DNA from: Acidicapsa dinghuensis
GTDB lineage: Bacteria > Acidobacteriota > Terriglobia > Terriglobales > Acidobacteriaceae
Reading direction: 5' to 3'
Assembly: GCF_025685685.1 (NCBI RefSeq)
Contig: NZ_JAGSYH010000003.1
Span: forward strand, 372,001 to 436,000
DNA length: 64,000 nucleotides
Part shown: positions 17,248-26,037 of the stretch, in pieces
Layout of the letters: each line of letters opens with the position of its first letter
How positions within the stretch are numbered: position 1 is the first letter of the stretch
Notes under the pieces: generated by a model
Database searches by the model: none
Seen by the model: the letters and a program-made list of their open reading frames with translations, nothing else
What the model was told of the DNA's origin: nothing
Program-made: the position numbers and the translations under genes

Positions 17248-19488
17248 CTAACTCACCGGCTTCGCAGTGCCATTCTGTATGGCGCGGTCGATGAGGGACT
17301 GGACTCGCTGGTTCATTTGATCGGCGAGCCTTCCCTGCTCTTCGCCGATGCGGCCCATCTGTTCACCGAGACGGCCCATCTGCTCGCCCAGTTCGCCCTG
17401 TTTCTCGCCAAGACGGCCCATCTCTTCGCCGATGCGGCCCTGAAGCTCACCGATCTGGGCCTGTATTTCACCCATCTTGGACTGCAGGTCCGAAAGCATG
17501 TCCTGGTTGACCTGTTTGTTGATGTCGTCGGTCATTTTCTTGAACTTATCGCTCTGCAACTCAGCTAGCTTTCGGTTCAGTTCGGCCATCTGCTTCTTCA
17601 TCTCCGGGCTGTTGGCCATAACGTTTGCCTTGCTCGGGTCGAAGTCTTTCATGCGGCGATTGAGCTCATCCTGCTGCATCTGAAGTCGAGCCTGCTCATG
17701 CTCGAGGCTCTTGTTGCGCTGGTCGTAGCTGTTGAACTGCGAGAGGATAGAGGGATCAGTGATGACGTAGGATTTGCCATCGCGCTCGAACCAGATGAAG
17801 TTGTTATGGTATTTCCGCTTCGCCTCTTCAAGAGCCTTGCCGGGGTGGCCGGAGAGCGTGACGTTGCCGTTGCCGCGAATGATGGCGTAGGAGTCATCGT
17901 CATCACCGTCTCCGGAAAAGCCGTAGGCGAAGTTGTTGGGAGCCATGGCGGGAATTGGAGGCACTGATATTGTGGCGGCGGAGGGAGCAGGTAGAACGGG
18001 TGGAACGGGCGCTACGTCGGGAACTGGGGTCGTGACTGCCGCTGGTGTGGGAACGGAAGGCACTGGTGGCACGGGTGCGACTTGATCCACCTGGCCCTCG
18101 CCAGCTTGCCCGGTTGTTTCCTGCTGGGCGTCGACAGCTTCCATGCTTTCGGCCGTGGCGGGCTTGGCCTGTGCGGTACCTGTGCCCTCTGAAGCTGTTC
18201 CGGTGATGGTTTGCGCTTTCGAGGAGGCCTGTGCCTGAGCTGCCTCGACAGGCGGAACGATGCGGATGCAGGCTACGACCGCAACGAGCGCGACGAGCAC
18301 CAGCGACGCAGTGAGAGCAATGTGACGCTTGCCTTCAGCTAAGGCAGGCTTGAGACGGCTGAGGTTGAGGACGCGATCTATGCGCGTGGAGAGACTGCCA
18401 CTGCGGGCCATGGGAACTCCGGCGACGGGTGCGGTGCGCGGCATGGCTGCAAATTCGAGCAGCACCTGCGCATAGGTGGAGGCATCAGGAGCTGCTTCAA
18501 GACCTGCACCGTCGCTGAGGGCTTCGCCCAGCTCGGAGAGCTTGCGCTTGAGCCACCAGCCGAGCGGGCTGAACCAGAAGACAGCCACGTGCGCTGCGGC
18601 AAGCAGTTGTAGATAGAAGTCGCCCTGGCGCACATGAGAACGTTCATGCGCGAGGACGATGCGCAGCTTGTTTTCATCCCATTCGCCGAAGTTGGCGGGG
18701 AGAATCACAGTGGAGCCGATGGTGACAGGCGTTGCCAGATCATAGCTGGCGCGCACCGAGCCGGTGCGGGTTTGCCCTTCGACGTACATCGACTGCAACT
18801 CCGGCACTGGCTTGGAGCGGAACCAGAGGCGCAGGGCTACGACCAGTCCGGCAAGGGTGCGGAAAAATAAAAACGCAGTAACGGAAAGATATGTCAGAGA
18901 GAGCAGCGCCGGTGCGTGAGTACGGAGCCATGAAAAAAGCCCCAGCCGCTGAGACGACGCGGTAGGCGCGGAAGCAGAAAGTATCGCTCCTACGGATTGC
19001 AGCTTGCGGCTGTCGGATGCTTTCCACGTAGTATGAGCGATGCCCGCGTTGGAGCTGCTCGCGATGAGGGAGGACACGGTGTCACTCAGAGTCTCTGTGC
19101 GATGCGTGGCGTGGGGCTTGGGCAGATATGCAACGGCGTGCGTGGCAGGAGCGGATTGAAGGGTCATGGTTCCGCCAGCGGTGTGTGCGCCTAGCGGCTG
19201 GGTCATCGCAAGAGCCCAGCGGAGCTGCGAGATCAGCGGCTCAGCCATTCTCTCTACCTTCAACATTTCAGTGCGAAAGACCGTACGTGCAGGAATCTGA
19301 ATAGCGCCGACTGCAACGGGAATAGGAGCGCGCATAACAAATGGCATGATTCCGGCAGCAAGCAATACCAGAACCCAGGCCAGCTTTTGCGCGAGCACCG
19401 CCTGCACGCGCATCATACGGATGCCCGCCCATACGGCGGCAGCCATCAACAACGACCGGAACGCGGCTTCGAGAATTACGGGGATCAT
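17248..19488 (-). CDS. BlaR1/MecR1-type M56 membrane metallopeptidase with heptad-repeat tail
   Basis: The protein has 746 residues. N-terminal membrane helices (residues about 5-60 and 190-220) flank a loop, followed by the M56 zinc site HERSH (His281, Glu282, His285) in LAHERSHVRQGD. Another transmembrane helix (ALTASLVLVALVAVVACI) precedes a Pro/Ala-rich linker and a long exported domain. That domain ends in eight consecutive seven-residue units of the IGEEMGR/LGEQMGR type (about residues 672-727; 17308-17475), then a short tail. No penicillin-binding sensor domain is seen, so beta-lactam sensing is not supported. By analogy, signal detection activates the protease, which inactivates the BlaI-type repressor encoded just upstream with an ATGA overlap. 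Confidence 0.88.
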   Translation of the reverse strand: MIPVILEAAFRSLLMAAAVWAGIRMMRVQAVLAQKLAWVLVLLAAGIMPFVMRAPIPVAVGAIQIPARTVFRTEMLKVERMAEPLISQLRWALAMTQPLGAHTAGGTMTLQSAPATHAVAYLPKPHATHRTETLSDTVSSLIASSSNAGIAHTTWKASDSRKLQSVGAILSASAPTASSQRLGLFSWLRTHAPALLSLTYLSVTAFLFFRTLAGLVVALRLWFRSKPVPELQSMYVEGQTRTGSVRASYDLATPVTIGSTVILPANFGEWDENKLRIVLAHERSHVRQGDFYLQLLAAAHVAVFWFSPLGWWLKRKLSELGEALSDGAGLEAAPDASTYAQVLLEFAAMPRTAPVAGVPMARSGSLSTRIDRVLNLSRLKPALAEGKRHIALTASLVLVALVAVVACIRIVPPVEAAQAQASSKAQTITGTASEGTGTAQAKPATAESMEAVDAQQETTGQAGEGQVDQVAPVPPVPSVPTPAAVTTPVPDVAPVPPVLPAPSAATISVPPIPAMAPNNFAYGFSGDGDDDDSYAIIRGNGNVTLSGHPGKALEEAKRKYHNNFIWFERDGKSYVITDPSILSQFNSYDQRNKSLEHEQARLQMQQDELNRRMKDFDPSKANVMANSPEMKKQMAELNRKLAELQSDKFKKMTDDINKQVNQDMLSDLQSKMGEIQAQIGELQGRIGEEMGRLGEKQGELGEQMGRLGEQMGRIGEEQGRLADQMNQRVQSLIDRAIQNGTAKPVS

Positions 19489-19967
19489 TTCTTCACTCCC
19501 TTGCCGTTGGTATTGTTGCTCTGTTCACTCCGAGCATTGGCGATGCGCTCGGCAAGCCGCTTGAGCTCTTCCTTGTCGAGCACAGAGGAATCGACCATGC
19601 CTACCAGGAGCTGCTCAACGGAGCCTTCGCAAAACCAATCCAGAATGCGCTTAACTGCGCGGCCGGCAACCAGAGGGGCGGGTGCTGCCGGTGAATAAAG
19701 AAAGGTTCGATTGTCGATGATGTGGTTCAGGTAGCCCTTTTCCTCGAGTCGCCGCAGGACGGTGCGGACGGTCGAGTCCTTGAGTGGGCGATCCTGCATT
19801 TCGAGCTCTTCACGTACCTGGTCAGCCGACATGGTGCCGTGCTGCCACATGAGCTGGAGAATACTCCGTTCCAGCTCGCCGAGCTCGGCCGGGTCGTGAT
19901 GAAGCTCACTGAGTCCCGGGTTGACCGGGCCTGCCGTCTTGCGACTATCTGTAACGTTACTCGCCAT
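19485..19967 (-). CDS. BlaI/MecI-family transcriptional repressor
   Basis: This is a 160-residue winged-helix repressor. The family core is clear: LGELERSILQLMWQHGTMSADQVREEL, then STVRTVLRRLEEKGYLNHIIDNRTFLYSP, then a C-terminal dimerisation helix region (AVKRILDWFCEGSVEQLLVGMV). The ATG at 19967 is chosen because residues upstream in the same frame are not family-like and a palindrome lies just before it. Its stop overlaps the BlaR1 start by four bases, so the two are co-translated. In known pairs the M56 protease triggers repressor cleavage and opens the promoter; that mechanism is inferred here. Confidence 0.9.
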   Translation of the reverse strand: MASNVTDSRKTAGPVNPGLSELHHDPAELGELERSILQLMWQHGTMSADQVREELEMQDRPLKDSTVRTVLRRLEEKGYLNHIIDNRTFLYSPAAPAPLVAGRAVKRILDWFCEGSVEQLLVGMVDSSVLDKEELKRLAERIANARSEQSNNTNGKGVKK

Positions 19968-19969
19968 AA

Positions 19970-19986
19970 TGCTACAGACGGTAACA
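19970..19986. promoter_or_regulatory. Operator candidate for the BlaI-type repressor
   Basis: TGCTACAGACGGTAACA is an imperfect inverted repeat: TGCTAC and GTAACA are 5/6 matched around five bases. It sits three bases upstream of the repressor ATG. It contains the TACA element common to BlaI/MecI sites, but the partner half-site is not exact TGTA, so support is moderate. Confidence 0.4.
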
Positions 19987-20133
19987 CATTTCCGGGGTGA
20001 GCGCGCAAGAGAAATTTTTTGCGTACATTTTGCCACCCGGAAACTTGCCGTCCTGCCGATACAACGGACGAGCATGGCCCAATGTTCCCGAAATCGCTAA
20101 AATTAAGGAAAAAGATTTGCGGAGGATAGGCTT

Positions 20134-20487
20134 TTGCCTCTCTACGAGTACCGTTGCACGTCGTGCGGCAATACGTTTGAAAAAATTCAGAGCTTCAGCG
20201 CTGAGCCGGAACGCGTGTGCCCAAAATGCGGTGGAGAACTTGTGCGTCCGATGACAGCGCCTGCGCTGCGGTTTGAGGGTGCAGGTTGGTATGTGAATGA
20301 TTATGCCGGCAAGGGGGGAGCTAAGCCGGCAGACGCTGCAAGCTCCGCGGACGGCGGTAAAAGTTCCGCCTCTGAGGCAAAGCCAACTGCAGTGGAGAGC
20401 GCTCCGGCGGCTACATCTGCTCCGGCCAGTTCAACTCCAGCAGGATCGACTCCCGCATCCACTAAGAACTCCACGAACGGTAGCTAG
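20134..20487 (+). CDS. FmdB-family zinc-ribbon protein
   Basis: This is a 117-residue protein. The first 45 residues are the FmdB/CxxC_CXXC_SSSS domain: PLYEYRCTSCGNTFE followed by CPKCGGELVRP, giving four zinc-binding cysteines. After GWYVNDYAGK the chain becomes a low-complexity Ala/Ser/Thr/Pro tail rich in charged residues. Translation starts at TTG (20134), supported by GGAGGA about eleven bases upstream and by the family start PLYEYRC directly after it. FmdB-like proteins are presumed regulatory or assembly factors, but no precise function is established. It is upstream of and convergent with the ABC ATPase gene. Confidence 0.85.
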   Translation: MPLYEYRCTSCGNTFEKIQSFSAEPERVCPKCGGELVRPMTAPALRFEGAGWYVNDYAGKGGAKPADAASSADGGKSSASEAKPTAVESAPAATSAPASSTPAGSTPASTKNSTNGS

Positions 20488-20544
20488 ACGATCGGCGTTC
20501 AATCGGCCGACATCAGACCGAGGCGTTGAACTGCGATCCGCTGG

Positions 20545-21321
20545 CTAGATCGATGCTCCGTCGCCTGCGACGGACGGAGGAACCGCGGGGGGATGCCCCG
20601 CCGGGGCTGAAGCGAACCTTGTTCGGGTGTCGGAGAGGATCATGCCGTCGCGCACCTGGAGGATGCGGTCGGCGATGGCTGCGGCTTCCATGTTGTGGGT
20701 GATCATGAGGGTAGTCTGGCCCAGTTCCTTGTTGGAACGGCGCAGCATGGAGAGGACGGCGTCGGAATTCTTCGTATCGAGATTGCCGGTTGGCTCGTCG
20801 GCGAGGATGATGGCGGGGCGGGTGATGAGGGCGCGGGCGATGGCGACGCGCTGCTGTTCGCCGCCGGATAGCTCGTTAGGGCGATGGACGAGACGACCCT
20901 GGATCGAGAGCAGGTCGCTGAGGTGGTCAAGATAGGCCCGATCCATCGGCTCCTTTTGGCCGCTGATGTCGTAAGCTATCTCGACATTTCCCATGGCGCT
21001 GAGCGTGGGCAACAGGTTAAAGCGCTGAAAGACGAAGCCAATGCGCTGGCGACGCAGGCGTGTTCGAGCTGCGTCGTCGAGCGTGGCGAAATCGACGCCA
21101 TCTATGACGACACGGCCGCTGCTGGCGCGAGTGAGGCCACCGAGCAGGTAGAAGAGAGTCGATTTACCCGATCCCGAGGGGCCGACAATGGCGACAAATT
21201 CGCCGCGGGGCACGGCGAAGCTGACGCCGCGTACGGCCTGCACTTCAATCTTGCCGGAGCGGTAGACCTTGGTTAGATTTTCGGCCTGAATAATGGGGCT
21301 GGAATCGGCTGTCTGCACCAT
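20545..21321 (-). CDS. ABC transporter ATP-binding protein (LolD/MacB type)
   Basis: This 258-residue ATPase has Walker [11 protein letters not shown]-loop VFQRFNLLP, signature [15 protein letters not shown], Walker [13 protein letters not shown] and switch TLMITHN. The sequence order and the [13 protein letters not shown] segment place it in the MacB/LolD/FtsE-like group that works with FtsX-type permeases for lipoprotein or export functions. No permease gene is adjacent, so the partner must be encoded elsewhere. It is last in the minus-strand aromatic amino acid series, 72 bases after tyrA, and could be co-transcribed without being functionally related. Confidence 0.92.
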   Translation of the reverse strand: MVQTADSSPIIQAENLTKVYRSGKIEVQAVRGVSFAVPRGEFVAIVGPSGSGKSTLFYLLGGLTRASSGRVVIDGVDFATLDDAARTRLRRQRIGFVFQRFNLLPTLSAMGNVEIAYDISGQKEPMDRAYLDHLSDLLSIQGRLVHRPNELSGGEQQRVAIARALITRPAIILADEPTGNLDTKNSDAVLSMLRRSNKELGQTTLMITHNMEAAAIADRILQVRDGMILSDTRTRFASAPAGHPPAVPPSVAGDGASI

Positions 21322-21393
21322 TTGATTGTAAATGGCGAGGGTTACAAAACTTGTTCAGGACGCGTCAGTTGCTCAGTGAGAAATGTGGGGCGA

Positions 21394-22260
21394 TCAGCCT
21401 TTGCGGAAGCGGTTGGCTATCTCGAACTCCTCGCGCAGCTCAGGGGTGCGGAGGTTTTCACGCAGGTGGGTCAGACGTTGTTCGAGAGCCTGGATAGCTT
21501 TGGAGACGGCTTCGGTGTTGGTGTAGGCGACATCACGCCACATGGAGTAGGGGCTGGAGCCAAGCCGGGTCATCTCGCGCAGGGCACGGCCGCCTACGGC
21601 TTTTAGCTCAGGAGCGTCGCCGACTTCGGTTTCGAGCAGAGCTGTCAGAGCTGTCGCGAGGAACTGAGGCAGGTGGCTGACCCATGCGACCAGTTCGTCG
21701 TGGCGGCCGGCATCCAAGTCGATGGTGCGGCAGCCCATAGCCTGCACCCACTGCCGCCATTCTCTGCCGATATCTGTTTCCGATGGTGAGATTGTTGGGG
21801 GGGGTCCTGTGTCGCCAGTGAAGATCCAGACAGCTCCGCGGAAAAGCGCTCCGTCAGCTTCGGCTGCACCACTTACCTCTTTGCCTGCCATGGGGTGGCC
21901 GGGAAGAAAGGCGGCTTGGCCGGGCTGATTGTATAGGCGATTGGCGGCGGCGGTGATCTGAGCCTTGGTACTGCCTAGGTCCGTTACGAGATGGCTGGCG
22001 TTGAGAACCGGGGCCAGCTGCTCCATCCAGTCAAGGATGGCGAAGACCGGGGTCGCCAGCAGAATGAGCTGGCTGGCCTGAGCGGCTTCGAACGGGTCCA
22101 GCGCAATGGACTGAATGGCCTTGAGCCTGAGCGCGTCCTGCGTCTGGCGTTGATCTTTATCCCAGCCGATAACGGAACCGTTAAAACCCGCGGCGCGCAG
22201 AGCCAAGCCTGCTGAAGCTCCCAGCAGGCCCGTGCCCAGAATGAAGACGCGCTCGATCAT
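21394..22260 (-). CDS. tyrA: Prephenate dehydrogenase
   Basis: TyrA oxidatively decarboxylates prephenate to 4-hydroxyphenylpyruvate in tyrosine synthesis. It has 288 residues. The Rossmann motif at the N-terminus is VFILGTGLLGASAGLAL, followed by TDLGSTKA, LPGHPMAGKE and the catalytic-region HDELVAWVSHLPQFLATAL. The family's GHPMAG and SHLPQ hallmarks are all present. The ATG at 22260 is chosen since the Rossmann strand begins four residues later; upstream in-frame residues are basic and overlap aroF. It lies 19 bases downstream of the DAHP synthase gene in what looks like a chorismate mutase-aroF-tyrA operon. No C-terminal ACT domain is evident. Confidence 0.92.
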   Translation of the reverse strand: MIERVFILGTGLLGASAGLALRAAGFNGSVIGWDKDQRQTQDALRLKAIQSIALDPFEAAQASQLILLATPVFAILDWMEQLAPVLNASHLVTDLGSTKAQITAAANRLYNQPGQAAFLPGHPMAGKEVSGAAEADGALFRGAVWIFTGDTGPPPTISPSETDIGREWRQWVQAMGCRTIDLDAGRHDELVAWVSHLPQFLATALTALLETEVGDAPELKAVGGRALREMTRLGSSPYSMWRDVAYTNTEAVSKAIQALEQRLTHLRENLRTPELREEFEIANRFRKG

Positions 22261-22279
22261 CGGCCTCGCGGTTCTTGCT

Positions 22280-23332
22280 TTACGCGCCGGTTGCGACCGG
22301 TGCTCCCGTTGGAGCATAAACGCTTCGGCCTATCGCCTGGGCGACCCGCTTGAGCTCGGTGACGAGTTGAGCGAATTGTTCAGGGAAGAGCGTCTGCGCG
22401 CCGTCGGAGAGCGCTTTGTCGGGGTTGGGGTGCACTTCGACGATGATGCCGTCGGCTCCGGCAGCCACCGCGGCCCGCGCCAGCGCCGGAACCATGTCGC
22501 GACGGCCGGTGCCGTGCGAGGGGTCGCCGATGATGGGCAGGTGCGAGAGCTTCTTGATGACCGGAATCGCCGAGATATCCATTGTGTTGCGCGTGTAAGT
22601 CTCGTACGTGCGAATACCGCGCTCGCAGAGGATGACATCGTAGTTGCCACCGGCGAGGATGTATTCGCTGGAAAGCAGCCACTCTTCAATGGTGGCCGAG
22701 ATGCCGCGCTTGAGCATGACGGGCTTGCGTACCTTGCCGAGCTCGCGCAGCAGATTGAAGTTCTGCATGTTGCGCGCGCCGACCTGGAAGCAATCGATGT
22801 AGGGCAGCATGGGCTCGATCTGCGAGATCTCCATGACCTCACTGATGGCCAGCAGGCCGTACTCGTCGGCTGCTTCGCGCATCAGCTTCAGGCCGGGGAT
22901 GCCCATGCCCTGAAAGGCATACGGCGAGCTGCGAGGCTTAAAGGCTCCGCCGCGGAGGAAGCTTGCGCCGGCTTCTTTGACCTGCTTGGCTGTAAGGAAA
23001 ATCTGCTCCTTATTTTCGATGGAGCACGGGCCAGCCATGATCGGAATCTCCTCGCCGCCGATTTTCACGCCGTGGTTGAACTCGATCACCGAGCCTTCCG
23101 GCCTCCATGCGCGGCCGGCCAGTTTGTATGGCGAACTGATGCGATGCACGCTCAGAACGCCGGGCAAAAGCTTGTACTCTTCGATATCGATCGACGCCGT
23201 GGGGCCTACGCCCGCGAGAATCGTCTGCGTCGCGCCGGTGGTGCGATGCACGTTGACGCCCGCTTCCACCATCTTTTCGATGACGTTATCGATCTGCTCT
23301 TCTGTTGCCAACTCAACCATTGCTACGATCAT
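22280..23332 (-). CDS. aroF: 3-deoxy-7-phosphoheptulonate synthase (DAHP synthase, type I-beta)
   Basis: This enzyme condenses PEP and erythrose 4-phosphate to DAHP, the first shikimate step. It has 350 residues. The first 75 or so form a ferredoxin-like regulatory domain (MIVAMVELATEEQIDNVIEKM...LPGVLSVHRISSPYKLAGR) like that of Thermotoga-type DAHP synthases, where it mediates feedback inhibition by tyrosine. The barrel carries IPIMAGPCSIENKEQ, GAFKPRSSPYAFQG, the MLKRGISATIEEWL segment and DPSHGTGRRDMVPAL, with the metal and substrate residues. The ATG overlaps the chorismate mutase stop by four bases, so translation is coupled. The symbol follows common annotation of this type. Confidence 0.95.
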   Translation of the reverse strand: MIVAMVELATEEQIDNVIEKMVEAGVNVHRTTGATQTILAGVGPTASIDIEEYKLLPGVLSVHRISSPYKLAGRAWRPEGSVIEFNHGVKIGGEEIPIMAGPCSIENKEQIFLTAKQVKEAGASFLRGGAFKPRSSPYAFQGMGIPGLKLMREAADEYGLLAISEVMEISQIEPMLPYIDCFQVGARNMQNFNLLRELGKVRKPVMLKRGISATIEEWLLSSEYILAGGNYDVILCERGIRTYETYTRNTMDISAIPVIKKLSHLPIIGDPSHGTGRRDMVPALARAAVAAGADGIIVEVHPNPDKALSDGAQTLFPEQFAQLVTELKRVAQAIGRSVYAPTGAPVATGA

Positions 23333-23670
23333 TGCCTGTTCCCCGTCTCGGGCGCTTGTGCGCCTGCTTCGTGGCCCGCGGCGGATGCCTGGGCGTTTCT
23401 CTGGCTGGCCAGCTCATTTCTTTGGAGGGCGCGCATAACGTCGATGATGCGCTCGAAGATGTGCGTGAGCTCGATGTCGGGCAACGGGCCCTTGTTTTCA
23501 CGCCGCACATTCTCGTAGATCGTCTTCTCGCGCACCGGCTCGTAGATGGGCAGCGAAGTGGACACCTTGAGGCGGCCGGCTTCGAGCGCATACTCCGCGC
23601 GCTGACTGAGCAGGATGACCAGTTGCCGATCCAGCTCGTCGATCTGTTTCCGCAATTCTTCCAACGTCAT
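23329..23670 (-). CDS. Chorismate mutase (AroQ fold)
   Basis: The protein has 113 residues. The first 85 or so are the three-helix AroQ domain: LEELRKQIDELDRQLVILLSQR, EAGRLKVSTSLPIYEPVREK and a third helix ending in FERIIDVMRALQ. The catalytic Arg in helix 1, Lys in the RLK segment and the E/Q residues near YEPVRE are in place. A 25-residue Ala/Gln-rich tail after ASQRNAQASAAG is unusual and low-complexity. It converts chorismate to prephenate, which TyrA uses two genes later. The stop overlaps the aroF start. In Bacillus and relatives the same two activities are fused, with chorismate mutase acting as the regulatory domain. Confidence 0.9.
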   Translation of the reverse strand: MTLEELRKQIDELDRQLVILLSQRAEYALEAGRLKVSTSLPIYEPVREKTIYENVRRENKGPLPDIELTHIFERIIDVMRALQRNELASQRNAQASAAGHEAGAQAPETGNRQ

Positions 23671-23689
23671 ATTTGCCTCGTTCCGAGGC
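23671..23689 (-). promoter_or_regulatory. Hairpin over the chorismate mutase ribosome binding site
   Basis: GCCTCG (23675-23680) and CGAGGC (23684-23689) form a 6-bp stem with a TTC loop. On the minus strand the GAGG that would serve as ribosome binding site is in the stem, four bases before the ATG. It could reduce initiation; this is inference from base pairing only. The remaining gap to trpA (23690-23868) shows nothing clear. Confidence 0.35.
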
Positions 23690-23868
23690 TGCGTTTCCGG
23701 TTGGGCGTTTTGTTACTTATGCCCGATCCGGCTGCGCTGCCTGGAGAAATCAGTTCAGCCTAAGTTATTCGGCGGCCTGCCCGGAACTCAACCGCTTTCT
23801 ATGTCCGGGCGGGGCTGCCTGCATGGGTTCGTCGGCGAAGAGGCAGAATACCGGCTCTGCTCGTCGCG

Positions 23869-24702
23869 TTAAAGGGCCTGCGCCGGATGTAGCTGGCGCA
23901 GACCCTCGATAAATCGAGCCACCACGCCGGGCGCCTGCTCTTCTGTTGATCTCTCGATCAACTCAACAATCGCGCTGCCAATGACCGCCGCATCTGCGAA
24001 TCTGCCGACCTCGGCTACATGATCCGCATGAGAGATGCCGAACCCGACGGCTACAGGCAGCTTGCTCCATCGGCGAATGCGCTCAACGAGCGCTGCCGCA
24101 TCGGCGGCCAGTTCCTGCCGTTTGCCAGTAACTCCGGTGCGGGAGATGGCGTAGATAAAACCTTTGGAATGGGCGGCGATAGCCTTCAGCCGCTCTTCGG
24201 GACTGGTTGGCGCTGCCAGGAAGATAGGCGCAAGGTCAACGCGGTTCATCTCAGCGATGTACTCGCTTGCCTCTTCCACGATCATGTCGGTCAGGAGAAC
24301 TCCGTCTGCTCCGGATTCGGCTGCTGCGTCGGCGAAGGCTTTGAGGCCGAAACGCAGAACAGGATTTACATAGGTAAAGATCACCAAGCCAGCGTTGGGG
24401 CGGGCCTGACGCAATTCTTTGGCGAGAGCGAGAACATCTCTAAGCCTTATGCCGCGGGCCAGCGAACGCTCACTGGCGCGCTGGATCACCGGGCCATCGG
24501 CCAGAGGATCGCTGAAAGGCACCCCCAACTCGATGACATCCGCTCCGGCATCAATGGCGGCGAGAGCGATTTCGCGCGTGACCACAAGATGTGCAGGCAC
24601 ATGACTGCCGGCAGTAGCGACGGGCGTACCGGGGCTCAAGCCTGCGTCCCCGGCAGTGAGATAGGCCACAAGGCCGGGATGTTGTTGGAATCGAAGCGCC
24701 AT
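23869..24702 (-). CDS. trpA: Tryptophan synthase alpha chain
   Basis: TrpA cleaves indole-3-glycerol phosphate to indole, which is channelled to TrpB. It has 277 residues. Signatures are AYLTAGDAGLSP, the catalytic Glu and Asp in DVIELGVPFSDPLADGPVIQRAS, VIFTYVNPVLRFG, DGVLLTDMIVEEA and a phosphate-binding PVAVGFGISHADHV with GSAIVE. The ATG is 15 bases after the trpB stop. A weak ribosome binding site precedes it, so translational coupling with trpB is probable. The C-terminus is slightly longer than usual but unremarkable. Confidence 0.97.
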   Translation of the reverse strand: MALRFQQHPGLVAYLTAGDAGLSPGTPVATAGSHVPAHLVVTREIALAAIDAGADVIELGVPFSDPLADGPVIQRASERSLARGIRLRDVLALAKELRQARPNAGLVIFTYVNPVLRFGLKAFADAAAESGADGVLLTDMIVEEASEYIAEMNRVDLAPIFLAAPTSPEERLKAIAAHSKGFIYAISRTGVTGKRQELAADAAALVERIRRWSKLPVAVGFGISHADHVAEVGRFADAAVIGSAIVELIERSTEEQAPGVVARFIEGLRQLHPAQAL

Positions 24703-24717
24703 TTCGGTTTCGGGGGA

Positions 24718-25962
24718 TTATTCGCCCTGTGCTCCCTGGAGATGTAATTCGCGGGCGAGGATACCCATATCCTTATCGCCACGGCCAGAAAGGTTAACTA
24801 CAAGTATGTCATGCGGGCCCATCTTCGGCGCAACGCGAACGCATTCGGCGATGGCGTGAGCGCTTTCGAGAGCGGGCAGTATGCCTTCGATACGGGCGAG
24901 GCGGACTACGGCTTCGAGGGCTTCGATATCGTTGGCGGAGGTGTACTCGGCGCGGCCGAGATCGTGCAGCATGGCGTGTTCGGGGCCGACGGAGGCGTAG
25001 TCGAGACCGGCGGAAACCGAGTGCGTAAGAGCAACCTGGCCGTCATCATCCTGCAGCACGTAGGAATAGGTGCCCTGAAGGACGCCGGGCAGGCCGCCAT
25101 CGAAACGAGCGGCGTGGTCGCCGAGTCTTTTGCCGCGTCCTCCGGCTTCGACGCCGATCAGGTGCACTTCCTTGTCCGCGAGGAAGGGATGAAAAGCGCC
25201 GATGGCGTTCGATCCGCCGCCTACGCAGGCGATGATGGCGTTGGGCAGACGGCCTTCCTTGGCGAGAATCTGCTCGCGGATCTCAAGGCCGATGACACGC
25301 TGGAAGTCGCGAACCATCGTCGGGTAAGGATGCGGGCCAAGTGCGCTGCCAAGGATGTAATAGGTGTCGCGGACGTTGGTGACCCAATCGCGGAGAGCTT
25401 CACTGACGGCATCTTTGAGTGTCTTGGAACCCGAGGTGACGGGGCGGACTTCAGCGCCGAGCAGGCGCATCCGCAGGACATTCAACTCCTGGCGGCGCAT
25501 GTCTTCCTCACCCATGTAGACGATGCATTCGAGGCCGAGAAGCGCGCAGGTGGTGGCGGTGGCCACGCCGTGCTGGCCTGCGCCGGTTTCGGCGATGATG
25601 CGCCGCTTGCCCATGCGCTTTGCCAGCAGTCCCTGACCGAGGGCGTTGTTGATCTTGTGTGCGCCGGTATGAAGCAGGTCTTCGCGCTTGAGGTAGATTT
25701 TGGGGCCACCGTTGGGGCCCGCGAGTTCTTCGCTCAGGCGTTTGGCGAAGTAAAGCGGGGTAGGGCGGCCAGCGAAGTCTTTCAGAAGAGAGGACAGCTC
25801 AGCTTGAAAAGCGCTGTCTTCTTGGGCTTCGATGTATGCCTGCTCCAACTCTTCGAGCGCGGCCATGAGCGTTTCTGGCACGTAGCGGCCGCCGTAGGCT
25901 CCGAAGCGCCCGGGGCGCAAACCAGACATTGTTTGTGTCTCTGGAAGAATTCCCGATGCCAT
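24718..25962 (-). CDS. trpB: Tryptophan synthase beta chain
   Basis: TrpB is the PLP subunit that condenses indole with serine. It has 414 residues. The N-terminus [20 protein letters not shown], the Schiff-base lysine in [34 protein letters not shown], the phosphate-cup [10 protein letters not shown] and the C-terminal [13 protein letters not shown] are all present. GGAGGG precedes the ATG at a suitable distance. The gene lies 42 bases from the grpB remnant, whereas trpF and trpC are 1.5 kb upstream, so the trpCFBA order is preserved but physically split. It is the ordinary TrpB1 type that partners TrpA. Confidence 0.97.
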   Translation of the reverse strand: MASGILPETQTMSGLRPGRFGAYGGRYVPETLMAALEELEQAYIEAQEDSAFQAELSSLLKDFAGRPTPLYFAKRLSEELAGPNGGPKIYLKREDLLHTGAHKINNALGQGLLAKRMGKRRIIAETGAGQHGVATATTCALLGLECIVYMGEEDMRRQELNVLRMRLLGAEVRPVTSGSKTLKDAVSEALRDWVTNVRDTYYILGSALGPHPYPTMVRDFQRVIGLEIREQILAKEGRLPNAIIACVGGGSNAIGAFHPFLADKEVHLIGVEAGGRGKRLGDHAARFDGGLPGVLQGTYSYVLQDDDGQVALTHSVSAGLDYASVGPEHAMLHDLGRAEYTSANDIEALEAVVRLARIEGILPALESAHAIAECVRVAPKMGPHDILVVNLSGRGDKDMGILARELHLQGAQGE

Positions 25963-26037
25963 CGCAAGCCCTCCCGCCGGTCATCCGAAACCGGGCTGAC
26001 CTTTCAGTGTACTAGGAGTGCGATGTATGCCAAGCGC

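Noticed and set aside
22232-23518. Long plus-strand open frame opposite tyrA, aroF and chorismate mutase
   Set aside because: All three enzymes on the minus strand have intact family motifs; the antisense frame has none and no ribosome binding site.
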